Shown: positions 1 through 6,581, counted from the stretch's first letter. The stretch: DNA of 15,352 nucleotides from an uncultured Oscillospiraceae bacterium (GCA_910587135.1 CAJULF010000061.1:1-15352); one strand, 5' to 3'. Notes: generated from the letters alone by a model not told the origin. Numbers and translations are program-made.

Positions 1-1
1 G

Positions 2-52
2 TGGATTTTGGCTTTCAGCGCCTTTGACTTCTTGATTTTTATGTTGTTCTAA
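2..52 (+). CDS. 3' end of an unknown upstream gene (partial)
   Basis: One frame is open from the window edge to a TAA at 50-52. It encodes 16 hydrophobic residues ending in LIFMLF, as would the last segment of a membrane protein. An intrinsic terminator begins 30 bp later, which fits the end of a + strand gene here. The other two + frames close earlier. Too little is visible to name the product, and a chance open frame of this length is possible. Confidence 0.3.
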   Translation, partial: WILAFSAFDFLIFMLF

Positions 53-81
53 GCTAAATTATTATTTATATTTCAAAAAGT

Positions 82-111
82 GCCGTTTTCTTTTGGAAAG
101 CGGCTTTTTTT
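82..111 (+). terminator. Intrinsic terminator upstream of spoIIAA
   Basis: A 9-bp stem (82-90 with 96-104, one G-T wobble) closes a 5-nt loop and is followed at once by seven T (105-111). This should end the transcript entering from the left and isolate the spoIIA operon from it. Confidence 0.8.
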
Positions 112-164
112 GATACTATGCGCAAGGATTCTATTGCTTGTGCCACCAAAAACAATTTTTCACA

Positions 165-236
165 GCGTCATACCGACAAAATTTTCTGCGGTATGGCGCT
201 ATAATTATTATATCCCGATGACGAAAGGAGAACAAA
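165..236 (+). promoter_or_regulatory. spoIIA upstream region: inverted repeat and possible -10
   Basis: An 11-bp inverted repeat with one wobble (165-175 and 189-199) flanks a 13-nt loop. It is followed directly by TATAAT at 200-205, with no good -35 at 16-18 bp. TGACGAA at 219-225 matches the Spo0A box pattern TGNCGAA but runs into the ribosome binding site AAAGGAG (224-230). In Bacillus the spoIIA operon is driven by SigH and Spo0A. I did not find a convincing SigH promoter here (an AGGAT at 125 lacks a GAAT at the right distance). The inverted repeat may be an operator or an mRNA leader hairpin. Confidence 0.35.
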
Positions 237-548
237 ATGCTGAAGATTTACAATGACGGAAAGCGGATAACCGCAGCGATTTCGGGCGATATTGACCACC
301 ATATCGCGCGTGAGCTGCGCATGGAACTGGACGAGGTGATTAACCTCTCCCGCCCCGAGCTGCTGATAATAGATATGGAAAACGTGAGCTTTATGGACAG
401 CTCGGGAATAGGGCTGATTCTGGGGCGATTAAAAACGGTGCGCGCGTATGGAGGCGACGTGCTTATAAAAAACGCACAGGCGAATATCGCGGCGGTAATA
501 AAGCTGTCGGGTCTGTCAAATCTTTTGGTAAAAGGAGTAAACGCATGA
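237..548 (+). CDS. spoIIAA: Anti-sigma F factor antagonist SpoIIAA (STAS domain)
   Basis: This small cytoplasmic protein (103 aa) is a single STAS domain. In the family, unphosphorylated SpoIIAA binds the anti-sigma factor SpoIIAB and frees SigF in the forespore. SpoIIAB inactivates it by phosphorylating a serine, and SpoIIE reactivates it. The hallmark FMDSSGIGLILGR lies at residues 52-64. Ser56, the second Ser of DSSG, corresponds to the phosphorylated Ser58 of Bacillus. The ATG follows AAAGGAG at a 6-nt spacing. The stop overlaps the start of spoIIAB (ATGA), so the two are translationally coupled. The length is normal for the family (about 115 aa) and it heads the classic three-gene operon. 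Confidence 0.95.
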   Translation: MLKIYNDGKRITAAISGDIDHHIARELRMELDEVINLSRPELLIIDMENVSFMDSSGIGLILGRLKTVRAYGGDVLIKNAQANIAAVIKLSGLSNLLVKGVNA

Positions 549-985
549 AAAGAATTATTGAGAACGAAAGCCGCGTCTGCTTTGTGTCGCTGTCGCGCAA
601 CGAAGCCTTTGCCCGAACAGCCGCCGCCGCGTTTGCCTCGCAGGCGGACCCCACCGTGGAGCAGGTCGCCGCGATAAAGACCGCCGTTTCCGAAGCTGTG
701 ACCAACGCCATTGTCCACGGTTACAGGAACACCCGCGGCATGGTGGAAATAACACTGCGTATGTATTCCGGAAATCTTCTCTACATATCCGTAAAGGACA
801 AGGGCAGCGGGATATTCGATATATCACGGGCTATGCAGCCCATGTTCTCCACCGCCCCCGCGGAGGAGGAGCGCTCGGGACTGGGCTTCACTGTGATGGA
901 GAGCTTTATGGACAAGGTGCGTGTAAGCAGCAAACCCGGCAAGGGTACTACCGTAATAATGGAGAAGCAGCTTGACAAGAGATGA
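545..985 (+). CDS. spoIIAB: Anti-sigma F factor / serine kinase SpoIIAB
   Basis: This GHKL-fold protein (146 aa) acts both as an anti-sigma factor holding SigF inactive and as an ATP-dependent kinase of SpoIIAA. The N box EAVTNAIVHGY is at 50-60 (Glu50 is the likely catalytic base, Asn54 a Mg ligand), the G1 box DKGSGI at 85-90, and the G2 box ERSGLGFTVM at 109-118, all intact. The start overlaps the spoIIAA stop by 4 nt and the 3' end overlaps sigF by 14 nt, so the stoichiometry of all three proteins is set by coupled translation. Length and domain order match the family. Confidence 0.96.
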   Translation: MKRIIENESRVCFVSLSRNEAFARTAAAAFASQADPTVEQVAAIKTAVSEAVTNAIVHGYRNTRGMVEITLRMYSGNLLYISVKDKGSGIFDISRAMQPMFSTAPAEEERSGLGFTVMESFMDKVRVSSKPGKGTTVIMEKQLDKR

Positions 986-1613
986 GTTTATCGAGAGTAA
1001 TCTCCCGCTGGTGCACTCGCTTGCCAACCGTTTCAGGGGTCGCGGTATAGAATATGAGGAGCTTTATTCCGCAGGCTGTGTGGGTCTTATCAAAGCATAC
1101 GACAACTTTGACCGTGAGCGCGGGCTATGCTTCTCGACATACGCGGTGCCCGTCATTTTGGGAGAGATAAAGCGGCTGTTCCGCGACGGCGGAACGGTCA
1201 AAATGAGCCGCAGCCTAAAGGAGCTTTCACTGCGCGCCGCCCGTGTGCGCGATGAGCTTACCGCAGCGGGCGCGGAACCGCGCATCTCGGATATCGCCGC
1301 GCGGTTGGGTGTATCTCCCGAAGAGGCGGCTGAGGCTATTTCAGCGGGACAACCTCCGCTGTCACTGACTGTCGAGGAGGACGGTGGTACGCTGGATCTT
1401 CCGCAGGACTCGGGAGAAAACTCCCTTATAGACAGGCTGGCGCTGCGGCAATGCCTTACGGAGCTTTCGGAGGAAGAAAGGCGGCTGATAATCCTGCGCT
1501 ACTTCCGCGGGAAAACTCAGTGTGAGACCGCCGAAATACTCGGAATTACGCAGGTTCAGGTGTCGCGGCGCGAAAGGAAGATACTGGCGGGGCTTAGGGA
1601 GCTGATGATATAA
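972..1613 (+). CDS. sigF: RNA polymerase forespore sigma factor SigF (TTG start)
   Basis: This sigma-70 family factor (213 aa) directs early forespore transcription and is released from SpoIIAB by SpoIIAA. Region 2 runs from about residue 10 to 72: YEELYSAGCVGLIKAYDNFD is the 2.2 core-binding helix and FSTYAVPVILGEIKR covers 2.3-2.4. GTVKMSRSLKEL (75-86) starts region 3. Region 4 covers about 163-205, with a helix-turn-helix around TAEILGITQVQVSRRE. The only usable start is TTG at 972, seven nt after GGAG (961-964); an in-frame stop at 957-959 excludes an earlier one. At 213 aa it is shorter than Bacillus SigF (about 255), lacking most of the N-terminal lead. Family sequence alone could also suit SigG, but the operon position identifies SigF. 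Confidence 0.94.
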   Translation: MTRDEFIESNLPLVHSLANRFRGRGIEYEELYSAGCVGLIKAYDNFDRERGLCFSTYAVPVILGEIKRLFRDGGTVKMSRSLKELSLRAARVRDELTAAGAEPRISDIAARLGVSPEEAAEAISAGQPPLSLTVEEDGGTLDLPQDSGENSLIDRLALRQCLTELSEEERRLIILRYFRGKTQCETAEILGITQVQVSRRERKILAGLRELMI

Positions 1614-1704
1614 GTCGGTTCCCGTATCGCCCCACCGTTTAATCGACAGCGTAAAATTTCAGTTGATTTTCTCTCACATTTACTGATTTTGGGTGAAAAA
1701 TTTC
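1614..1704. other. Intergenic stretch after sigF, no gene seen
   Basis: There is no open frame with a plausible start. A weak 7-bp stem with one wobble (1641-1647 with 1662-1668), followed by TTCTCTC, could be a poor terminator for the spoIIA operon. No strong hairpin with a T tract is visible, so some transcription may run on toward the glycosyltransferase. Confidence 0.4.
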
Positions 1705-1733
1705 TTGAATTACAGATTGAAGTATGCTATAAT
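1705..1733 (+). promoter_or_regulatory. SigA-type promoter of the glycosyltransferase gene
   Basis: TTGAAT (1705-1710), a 17-bp spacer and TATAAT (1728-1733) make a near-consensus vegetative promoter. Transcription should start near 1740, leaving a leader of about 90 nt before the ATG at 1830. The gene can therefore be expressed outside sporulation, independently of spoIIA. The leader can form short GC-rich pairings (CGGAC near 1776 with GTCCG near 1803), but no known riboswitch was recognised. Confidence 0.8.
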
Positions 1734-1829
1734 AGAATTTAGAACTTTTCTCAGAAAATTCAACCGGAACAGAACGGACAAAGTCAGGCGAAAGCTTGCC
1801 GCGTCCGAAGAACAGATAAGGAGCCTATC

Positions 1830-3152
1830 ATGTCGGAAAAGCTGAATATATGTCTTATGAACGATTCCTTTCCGCCGCTGGTGGACGGTGTGGCGAATAC
1901 GGTGGTAAACTATGCGGAAGTCATCAGCTCACAGCTGGGGAGCGCCTCCGTCGCGACCCCCGATTACCCCGGGGCTGTGGACAACTACCCCTATGAAGTC
2001 GTGCGCTATAAAAGCATGAGCATAAGCGAAAAGATATGCGGATACCGCGCGGGCTACCCCTTCAGCAGTTCAAACCTGGACAAGCTGTCCAACAGACATT
2101 TTGACATTATCCACTGTCACTGCCCGTGGGCGTCGGCGGTAATGGCAAGGGTGCTGCGCGAAAAATGCGGAGCGCCGCTGATACTCACCTACCACACAAA
2201 ATTCGATATCGAGATAAACGCCGCTTTGCCCAACGAGCTTATGGCAAAGCAGGCAACCAAATTTATTGTATCCAATATTGCCGCCTGCGACGAGGTGTGG
2301 GTGGTAAGCAACGGAGCGGGGGAAAATCTCCGCGGTCTTGGCTTTGAGGGCAAATACCGTGTTATGGAGAACGGCGTGGATTTCCCTCGGGGCAGAGCCG
2401 AGGCGAACGACGCCGCCGAGCTTCGCGCAGCCTATGGTATAGACAAGGATATGCCGATGTTTATTTTTGTGGGCAGAATGCTTTGGTACAAGGGTATCAA
2501 GCTTATACTTGACGCGCTTAAAATACTTACCGAAAAGGGGATCGCCTACAAAATGATGTTCGTTGGCGACGGCGCGGAGCGTCAGGAAATAGAGGACTAC
2601 GCCGCAAAGCTCGGGCTTTCGGACAACTGTATTTTCCCCGGAGTGATTTACGACCGCGAGGAGCTGAGAGTGTACTATACTGCGGGCGACCTGTTCCTGT
2701 TTCCGTCGGAGTACGACACCAACGGTATAGTGGTAAGAGAAGCGGCTGCCTGCGGAGTGGGCGCGCTGCTGATAGACGGAAGCTGTGCGGCTGAGGGTAT
2801 CACGCACGGCAGAACGGGTATTCTCACACAGGCAGACCCTGCCGCTATCGCCAGGGAGCTGGAATTTGCCTGCTCTCACCGCGATGAGATACACCGGATA
2901 GGCGAAAACGCTATGAACGAGGTTTATATCTCATGGGAAACCGCCGTCAAAAAGGCTTACGACCGATATTTTACGGTAATCGAAAACGTGAAGGCGGGGC
3001 AGTCCCAGCGCCGCGAGGGCTTTATGCAGGAGGAATTCTTCTCCATGATGGACAACATAACTTACAATATCCAGCGTCTGCGCAGCATTCCCGCGGGATT
3101 TGACAAGTACAAGCGCAAGTGGCGCAAACTTAGGGACAATATAAGGAAATAA
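1830..3152 (+). CDS. GT4-family glycosyltransferase (glycolipid type)
   Basis: A 440-aa GT-B fold retaining glycosyltransferase. The N-terminal acceptor domain opens with the SFPPLVDGVANTV motif (13-25), typical of GT4 enzymes such as diacylglycerol glucosyltransferases and mannosyltransferases. HTKFDIEI is at 122-129. The donor domain has FVGRMLWYKGI (213-223) and DTNGIVVREAAACG (296-309). The last is the E-X7-E loop with Asp296 in place of the first Glu and Glu304 as the second. There is no signal peptide or membrane helix. A basic tail (about 390-440) could contact membrane lipids. The ATG follows AAGGAG (1818-1823) by 6 nt. It lies downstream of sigF but has its own promoter. A role in glycolipid or cell-envelope sugar synthesis is inferred; donor and acceptor cannot be read from sequence. 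Confidence 0.85.
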   Translation: MSEKLNICLMNDSFPPLVDGVANTVVNYAEVISSQLGSASVATPDYPGAVDNYPYEVVRYKSMSISEKICGYRAGYPFSSSNLDKLSNRHFDIIHCHCPWASAVMARVLREKCGAPLILTYHTKFDIEINAALPNELMAKQATKFIVSNIAACDEVWVVSNGAGENLRGLGFEGKYRVMENGVDFPRGRAEANDAAELRAAYGIDKDMPMFIFVGRMLWYKGIKLILDALKILTEKGIAYKMMFVGDGAERQEIEDYAAKLGLSDNCIFPGVIYDREELRVYYTAGDLFLFPSEYDTNGIVVREAAACGVGALLIDGSCAAEGITHGRTGILTQADPAAIARELEFACSHRDEIHRIGENAMNEVYISWETAVKKAYDRYFTVIENVKAGQSQRREGFMQEEFFSMMDNITYNIQRLRSIPAGFDKYKRKWRKLRDNIRK

Positions 3153-3170
3153 CCGCGGGAAATCACTTCC

Positions 3171-3963
3171 ATGAAACAAAAATCCAAAATCAGATTGTGC
3201 AAAGTTCTTGTAATAATACTGTCGGCAATTATAATTGCTCTGCTTATTATAATTGCGCAAGAAGTACAATTCAGGAACAGATATGTATTGCCAAGAAGTT
3301 TAAGGCTTCGGCTTCTTAACGGTTCTTATCCATCCTCGCCGGCTATTTATATCAACGATGAGGCTTACAAATATAGTTATTTTTCGGAAAGCAAATCGGA
3401 GGAATACCTTGATAAGCTGCCCGATACAATTGAAGAACTGTCCCAAAAAGAAAATGACCTTAAAATCGTAACCAATTATATACGGTCTGGACGAAAAGCC
3501 GGAAAAGGCGTGGTTTCCCGTAAATGAGGAACTGACGGGAAAGGTTTATATGAGCGACTCTCACCCAAACGTGGCTTTGCTGTATTTTGACAAGGTGAGA
3601 AGCGGTCTTGCCTTTTCCGAGCCTGACCGCTGCTACTATCTCATAAAGTCCGACCTGCTCAACGCGAGGGTGTCGTATAAGGGGCACGATTACGAATTTA
3701 ATTTCCTCACGCATAATTATACCGCAAAGGATATTCCCAAGGACTTAACGGAACTTTCACATGAAGACTTTACGATATACAACGATTTTCTGCGCGGGCA
3801 GCCCGCCTATATAAGCAAAAGGACGGGAATTATCTACATAGAGGCGTTTTGGGATACCGTTTATATCCCGTTTGAACACCCTGAATATATTAAAGCCCTT
3901 GCGTATGGGGGACTTTTCGGCTTTGACTATTTTCTCCCTCAAAAGGAAGACTTCGCAAAATAA
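3171..3963 (+). pseudogene. Membrane-anchored two-repeat protein, split by a frameshift
   Basis: Two adjacent frames look like one gene. The first (3171-3527) has a basic N-terminus and one membrane helix (about residues 9-30), then an extracytoplasmic part. Its last residues after NYI (from about 3483) are unlike the rest. The second frame is open from the stop at 3469-3471 through YGLDEKPEKAWFPVNEELTG and continues past the ATG at 3550 to TAA at 3963. Skipping one base in TTATATA near 3475-3482 joins them into a protein of about 263 aa. The joined protein has two diverged repeats: one from IYINDEAYKYSYF through DTIEELSQ to VALLYF, one from VSYKGHDYEFNFL through DLTELSHED to YIPF. That periodicity supports a single original gene. 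The start is weak (GGGAAATCACTTCC before ATG), 18 nt after the glycosyltransferase. Family unknown. A sequencing error rather than a true mutation is possible. Confidence 0.7.
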
Positions 3964-3995
3964 AATTGACGGCTGCCCGTTTCCGAGCAGCCGTC
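3962..3995 (-). terminator. Hairpin terminator between convergent genes
   Basis: A perfect 9-bp GC-rich stem (3968-3976 with 3987-3995) has a 10-nt loop. Read on the - strand it is followed by AATTTTATTTT, a reasonable T tract, so it should end the phage lysis transcript. On the + strand the trailing bases are AGCAATTAAAG, so termination of the + strand gene ending at 3963 would be weaker. It lies beyond the palindromic element as seen from the lysin gene. Confidence 0.65.
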
Positions 3996-4003
3996 AGCAA
4001 TTA

Positions 4004-4178
4004 AAGGCAACACCGCACAAAGCTTGTACGCAGATTGCCCGTCAATTTTTTCGTCAGATTGTACAAGGTCGAACCGGCGGGCTGACGCCCGCCAAGGACA
4101 ACTTGTGCAATATGACGGAAAATATGCAGGAAAGACGCGTACAAAGCGCGAGGCGCGGACTTTGCTCGGTGTTGCCTT
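4004..4178. mobile_element. MITE-like imperfect palindrome with 12-bp terminal inverted repeats
   Basis: The ends AAGGCAACACCG (4004-4015) and CGGTGTTGCCTT (4167-4178) are perfect inverted repeats. The arms keep pairing inward: TTGTACGC (4024-4031) with GCGTACAA (4137-4144), a 16-nt block at 4052-4067 with 4102-4117 (two mismatches), and the centre GGCGGGC-TGAC-GCCCGCC (4076-4093). TTAA occurs at both outer borders (4001-4004 and 4177-4180) and may be a target duplication. There is no transposase or coding frame of note, so it would be a non-autonomous element or an RNA-forming repeat. The right edge supplies the stop codon of the lysin gene. Copy number elsewhere cannot be judged from here. 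Confidence 0.65.
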
Positions 4179-4950
4179 AAATCTTTTCGGTCGTGACCTC
4201 AAATCCCAGCGCTTTAAGCTGAGCCTCAACCTCGTTCAGATTGTTTTGATCCACTGTCTTTGTTCCCGTTACCCCATACCTCACAATGGGCTTATTAAGC
4301 CCCAATTTGAGTATCTTAGCGGCATATCCGGTATAAGCCCAGTTACAGTCGCACTGTCCCTTAACACCCTCAACCGCGCCGACTTTGCCGTAATCTAACG
4401 TCGGGTTGCCGGCAACGGTGAACTGCCACATTCCCTGCCCGAAATCACGCTGAAATCCCTCAGAGGTATATTGCGCCAACCAAAGCTCATAAGGCAGCTC
4501 CTTAAGGTTGATGTAATTGTCTATCACATTCGGGTTGCAGTATAGCATCGGATAATAATTCGCCGCGTACATGGTATCAAGATAAGCTTTGCATATAGCG
4601 GTATACTGCGCTTTTGACAACCCCTTGTTCAGGATGTTATCGTCCTCAAAGTCCAGCGCCGCGGGATAATCTATATTGTAATTCGCAAGCTCCTTTACCG
4701 CCCACTCCGCTTCCCTGCGGGCTTCGGCAGGAGTAATCGCGTAAGTCCAGTGGTATACACCGACATAAATTCCCGCCGCCTTGCAGCCGTTATAGTGCTT
4801 ATCGAACAGCTTATCCTTAGTCGTACCGTGGCCGAGGCGCAGCATGGCGAATTTCACCTTATAGTCCTTTATTGCCCCCGCTTTAAGCGCAATGTAATCC
4901 ACATCATCATTCGCATAGGATAAGTCGACTCCCGCATACTTAGTCGCCAT
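4177..4950 (-). CDS. GH25 family lysozyme (endolysin)
   Basis: This muramidase (257 aa) cleaves the glycan backbone of peptidoglycan for host lysis. The GH25 barrel fills about residues 5-210. Asp9 lies in the AGVDLSY motif, Asp100 and Glu102 in LDFEDD (the catalytic pair), and MWQFT at 174-178 with GAVEGVKG nearby closes the barrel. There is no signal peptide, so it needs the holin next door. A short C-terminal piece (about 225-257, VTGTKTVDQNNLNEVE) may be a small wall-binding or linker region, or the remnant of one. The start at MATKYAG is chosen because AAAGGAG is then 7 nt away; the ATG two codons earlier is too close. It overlaps the holin gene by 11 nt. Its TAA lies in the edge of the palindromic element, so the original end may differ. 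Confidence 0.9.
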   Translation of the reverse strand: MATKYAGVDLSYANDDVDYIALKAGAIKDYKVKFAMLRLGHGTTKDKLFDKHYNGCKAAGIYVGVYHWTYAITPAEARREAEWAVKELANYNIDYPAALDFEDDNILNKGLSKAQYTAICKAYLDTMYAANYYPMLYCNPNVIDNYINLKELPYELWLAQYTSEGFQRDFGQGMWQFTVAGNPTLDYGKVGAVEGVKGQCDCNWAYTGYAAKILKLGLNKPIVRYGVTGTKTVDQNNLNEVEAQLKALGFEVTTEKI

Positions 4951-5158
4951 CGTCATTCTCCTTTCCCTTATTTGCCGCATCGGTAAGACCCTCGCCGAGA
5001 ATATACCCGACTACCGCCGCACCGCTTAAAATTGTGCCGCTGACCTTATCGGCAGCCTGCTGTGAACCGCCGTAAGCTACGATCAGCCCTGCGACAAATC
5101 CCGCCAGAGCTACCCAAAATTTTCGTGAGGTCAGCTTTCTTTTCCAGTCAATCTCCAT
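4940..5158 (-). CDS. Phage holin
   Basis: A 72-aa protein begins IDWKRKLTSRKFW, a charged start typical of small phage holins. It has two hydrophobic stretches (about 15-29 and 42-57) and an acidic tail ending NDDGD. Holins assemble in the cytoplasmic membrane and open it on schedule so that the endolysin can reach the wall. The gene lies between the XhlA-like gene and the lysozyme, the PBSX position of XhlB. Ribosome binding site: GGGGGAG shortly before ATG. The exact holin family is not certain. Confidence 0.8.
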   Translation of the reverse strand: MEIDWKRKLTSRKFWVALAGFVAGLIVAYGGSQQAADKVSGTILSGAAVVGYILGEGLTDAANKGKENDDGD

Positions 5159-5168
5159 AGAACTCCCC

Positions 5169-5477
5169 CTAAATTCCTATCTGCGCAAGGACGAACCCCA
5201 CGACCGCACTCAAAACGGACGCCGCGATAAGACCCGCGACCTTGCGCCATTTCTCTCCGTCGCGCCCCTCAAGCGTTCTCAGGCGTTCGCTTTGCTGCTC
5301 TTGCTCGCGGAGCATTCCCTCCATGTTTACGGCGAGCTTTTCCACCGAAGTAGTCAGCGCGCCTATCTGCCGCATGGTGTCCTCTACTATTTCAAGCCGC
5401 CTGTTCTGGCGGCTGTTTTCCTCCTCAATCCGTCTGCGGAATTCCTCGTGCTCCGCGCGGGTTATTGATGTGTCCAT
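5169..5477 (-). CDS. xhlA: XhlA-like lysis-associated protein
   Basis: This 102-aa protein has a long charged N-terminal coiled coil (about 5-77, rich in E, R and Q) and one C-terminal membrane helix (about 80-100), ending AQIGI. This is the layout of XhlA (haemolysin) proteins, which work with the holin in PBSX-type lysis, held in the membrane by the tail anchor. It is preceded by GGGAGG at a good distance and followed 10 nt later by the holin gene. The assignment rests on architecture and position rather than a strict motif. Confidence 0.75.
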   Translation of the reverse strand: MDTSITRAEHEEFRRRIEEENSRQNRRLEIVEDTMRQIGALTTSVEKLAVNMEGMLREQEQQSERLRTLEGRDGEKWRKVAGLIAASVLSAVVGFVLAQIGI

Positions 5478-5504
5478 TATATTCCTCCCGTTGCCGTTGT
5501 GTTA

Positions 5505-5609
5505 TTATTTATCGTTGAGCAGCGTTTCCGTTTCCTTTCGCCATTTGGCAGGAACGTCCTCAATCGTGATAGCACCCTTTTTTATCTGTGCCGCATAAAT
5601 TTTAGCCAT
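5505..5609 (-). CDS. CD1375/XkdX-type small phage protein (34 aa)
   Basis: A very short gene encodes MAKIYAAQIKKGAITI followed by EDVPAKWRKETETLL. This fits the small CD1375/XkdX family found between tail fibre and lysis genes in Clostridia prophages. A hydrophobic start, a lysine-Gly turn and an 'I-DVP' segment are typical. The ATG shares one base with the TAA of the preceding gene (TAATG) and follows GGAGGTGGAGAATA, so translation is coupled. Function is unknown for the family. Confidence 0.75.
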   Translation of the reverse strand: MAKIYAAQIKKGAITIEDVPAKWRKETETLLNDK

Positions 5610-5995
5610 TATTCTCCACCTCCTATCATACCTGCAAGCTCAATAAGAGCGAGCTGGGTATCGTTAATGCTTGCCGCCTGCTTTTCCTGCGCAATTTCAA
5701 GCGCGGATCTCTGCGCAAGCTTCATGCACCAAAGCTGCTCCCCGTCAATATCTTTTAGGGACAGCTCCATGGGCAGCGTGAAATCGAGCTGAAGGGACTG
5801 TCCGCCGTTTCCGTCGTTTACCTCTATCTCGGACAGAGCCTTGCTGTCGGTGTAAATTGCCCTCAGTTCCTCAAAATTTGTTTCATCACGCGCCGCGCGG
5901 ATTTCAATAGTCGCGCGCTGAGCGTTTTGAAATTGTGTTGTGCCGCCTATAACGGCTATTGTTTCTATTGATTTTTCGTTTGCGAATGTAACCAT
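5609..5995 (-). CDS. Phage tail-region protein of unknown function
   Basis: A 128-aa soluble protein with no signal or membrane segment. The first half is predicted beta-rich (MVTFANEKSIETIAV), and the second is helical with a long Ala/Gln/Glu-rich helix (about 88-122, SALEIAQEKQAAS). AAGGAGG precedes the ATG. Its position after the fibre genes and before the CD1375-type peptide matches the XkdW slot in PBSX, but I do not recognise a family. It may be a fibre chaperone or a structural accessory. Confidence 0.6.
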   Translation of the reverse strand: MVTFANEKSIETIAVIGGTTQFQNAQRATIEIRAARDETNFEELRAIYTDSKALSEIEVNDGNGGQSLQLDFTLPMELSLKDIDGEQLWCMKLAQRSALEIAQEKQAASINDTQLALIELAGMIGGGE

Positions 5996-6012
5996 AATTT
6001 CCTCCTTATTTT

Positions 6013-6570
6013 TTACGGTGCGCTGAAAATTAGCGTGAGCTGACAGCTGCAGCTGCAGCTTGCAAACTGCGGATGACTTCCGCTCACGCCCGTTGCGGAC
6101 GCACCTGCACTACATCGCACCGTGTATGTGCCGGGTTCTTTTAACTCGTTTGTAATAGTTCCCGCATCGGGTATGCAGGAGCCGCTTCCGGACGGACCGC
6201 CGCCTCCGCCTCCACCATACACTGTTTGTACCCTTGTTCTGGACGTCAATGTGTAAGTCGCGCTTACATAGCAGCTGCTGCTTACTGTTCCTGTTGTCTG
6301 TTGAGCTCCACTGCCGCCAGCACTATCTCTGCTTGATCCAGCACTTGTGACCGAACCGTTTTCATTGACAGTATAATTGCTGCTATATCCTGAAGTGCCT
6401 GACCACTTTATGTCTTTACTGTCAGGAGGTATCCATGCTGAAAAGATTTCCTGCAAAGTCCCTCCCTCATTAGCATGGATTGTATCAAGATCATAAAGCG
6501 TCCCGCCTTCATTTGATGTAACACCTGTCAATTCGTGCAGAACACCGCCCTCATTAACTGTAATCGGCAT
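6013..6570 (-). CDS. Gly/Ser-rich putative tail tip or adhesin protein
   Basis: A 185-aa protein starts MPITVNEGG. The start is chosen because GGGGGG lies just upstream; an ATG 45 nt earlier lacks this. The N-terminus holds three copies of a 14-residue unit beginning NEGG (residues 6, 20 and 34). The middle is rich in Ser, Thr and Gly, followed by a run of seven Gly (119-125, after VYG) and PSGSGSC. The C-terminus has SCSCSCQLT encoded by a tandem hexamer. Gly-rich surface loops are known in phage adhesins such as gp38 of T-even phages. A receptor-binding or tip role is inferred from that likeness and from its place right after the fibre. No homology is claimed. Confidence 0.6.
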   Translation of the reverse strand: MPITVNEGGVLHELTGVTSNEGGTLYDLDTIHANEGGTLQEIFSAWIPPDSKDIKWSGTSGYSSNYTVNENGSVTSAGSSRDSAGGSGAQQTTGTVSSSCYVSATYTLTSRTRVQTVYGGGGGGGPSGSGSCIPDAGTITNELKEPGTYTVRCSAGASATGVSGSHPQFASCSCSCQLTLIFSAP

Positions 6571-6581
6571 ACTGTCCCCCC

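Noticed and set aside
125..150. AGGAT at 125 as the -35 of a SigH promoter for spoIIAA
   Set aside because: No GAAT-type -10 occurs 11-14 bp downstream.
1641..1647. AATCGAC next to ACA read on the - strand as a Spo0A box (TGTCGAT)
   Set aside because: One mismatch, wrong side of the operon and not near a promoter; expected by chance.
1641..1668. Hairpin after sigF as a terminator
   Set aside because: The stem is only 7 bp with a wobble and a 14-nt loop, and no continuous T run follows; kept only as a weak possibility.
2070..2894. A 274-codon open frame antisense to the glycosyltransferase
   Set aside because: It mirrors a well-conserved GT4 gene, has no ribosome binding site and no family-like motifs; it is a composition artefact.
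4004..4178. Palindromic element as a simple rho-independent terminator or tRNA-derived attachment site
   Set aside because: It is too long and has terminal repeats typical of transposable elements; no tRNA-like cloverleaf or integrase is present.
4024..4398. A + strand open frame running from the palindromic element into the lysin
   Set aside because: It crosses an inverted repeat and lies antisense to a clear GH25 domain; no start signal.
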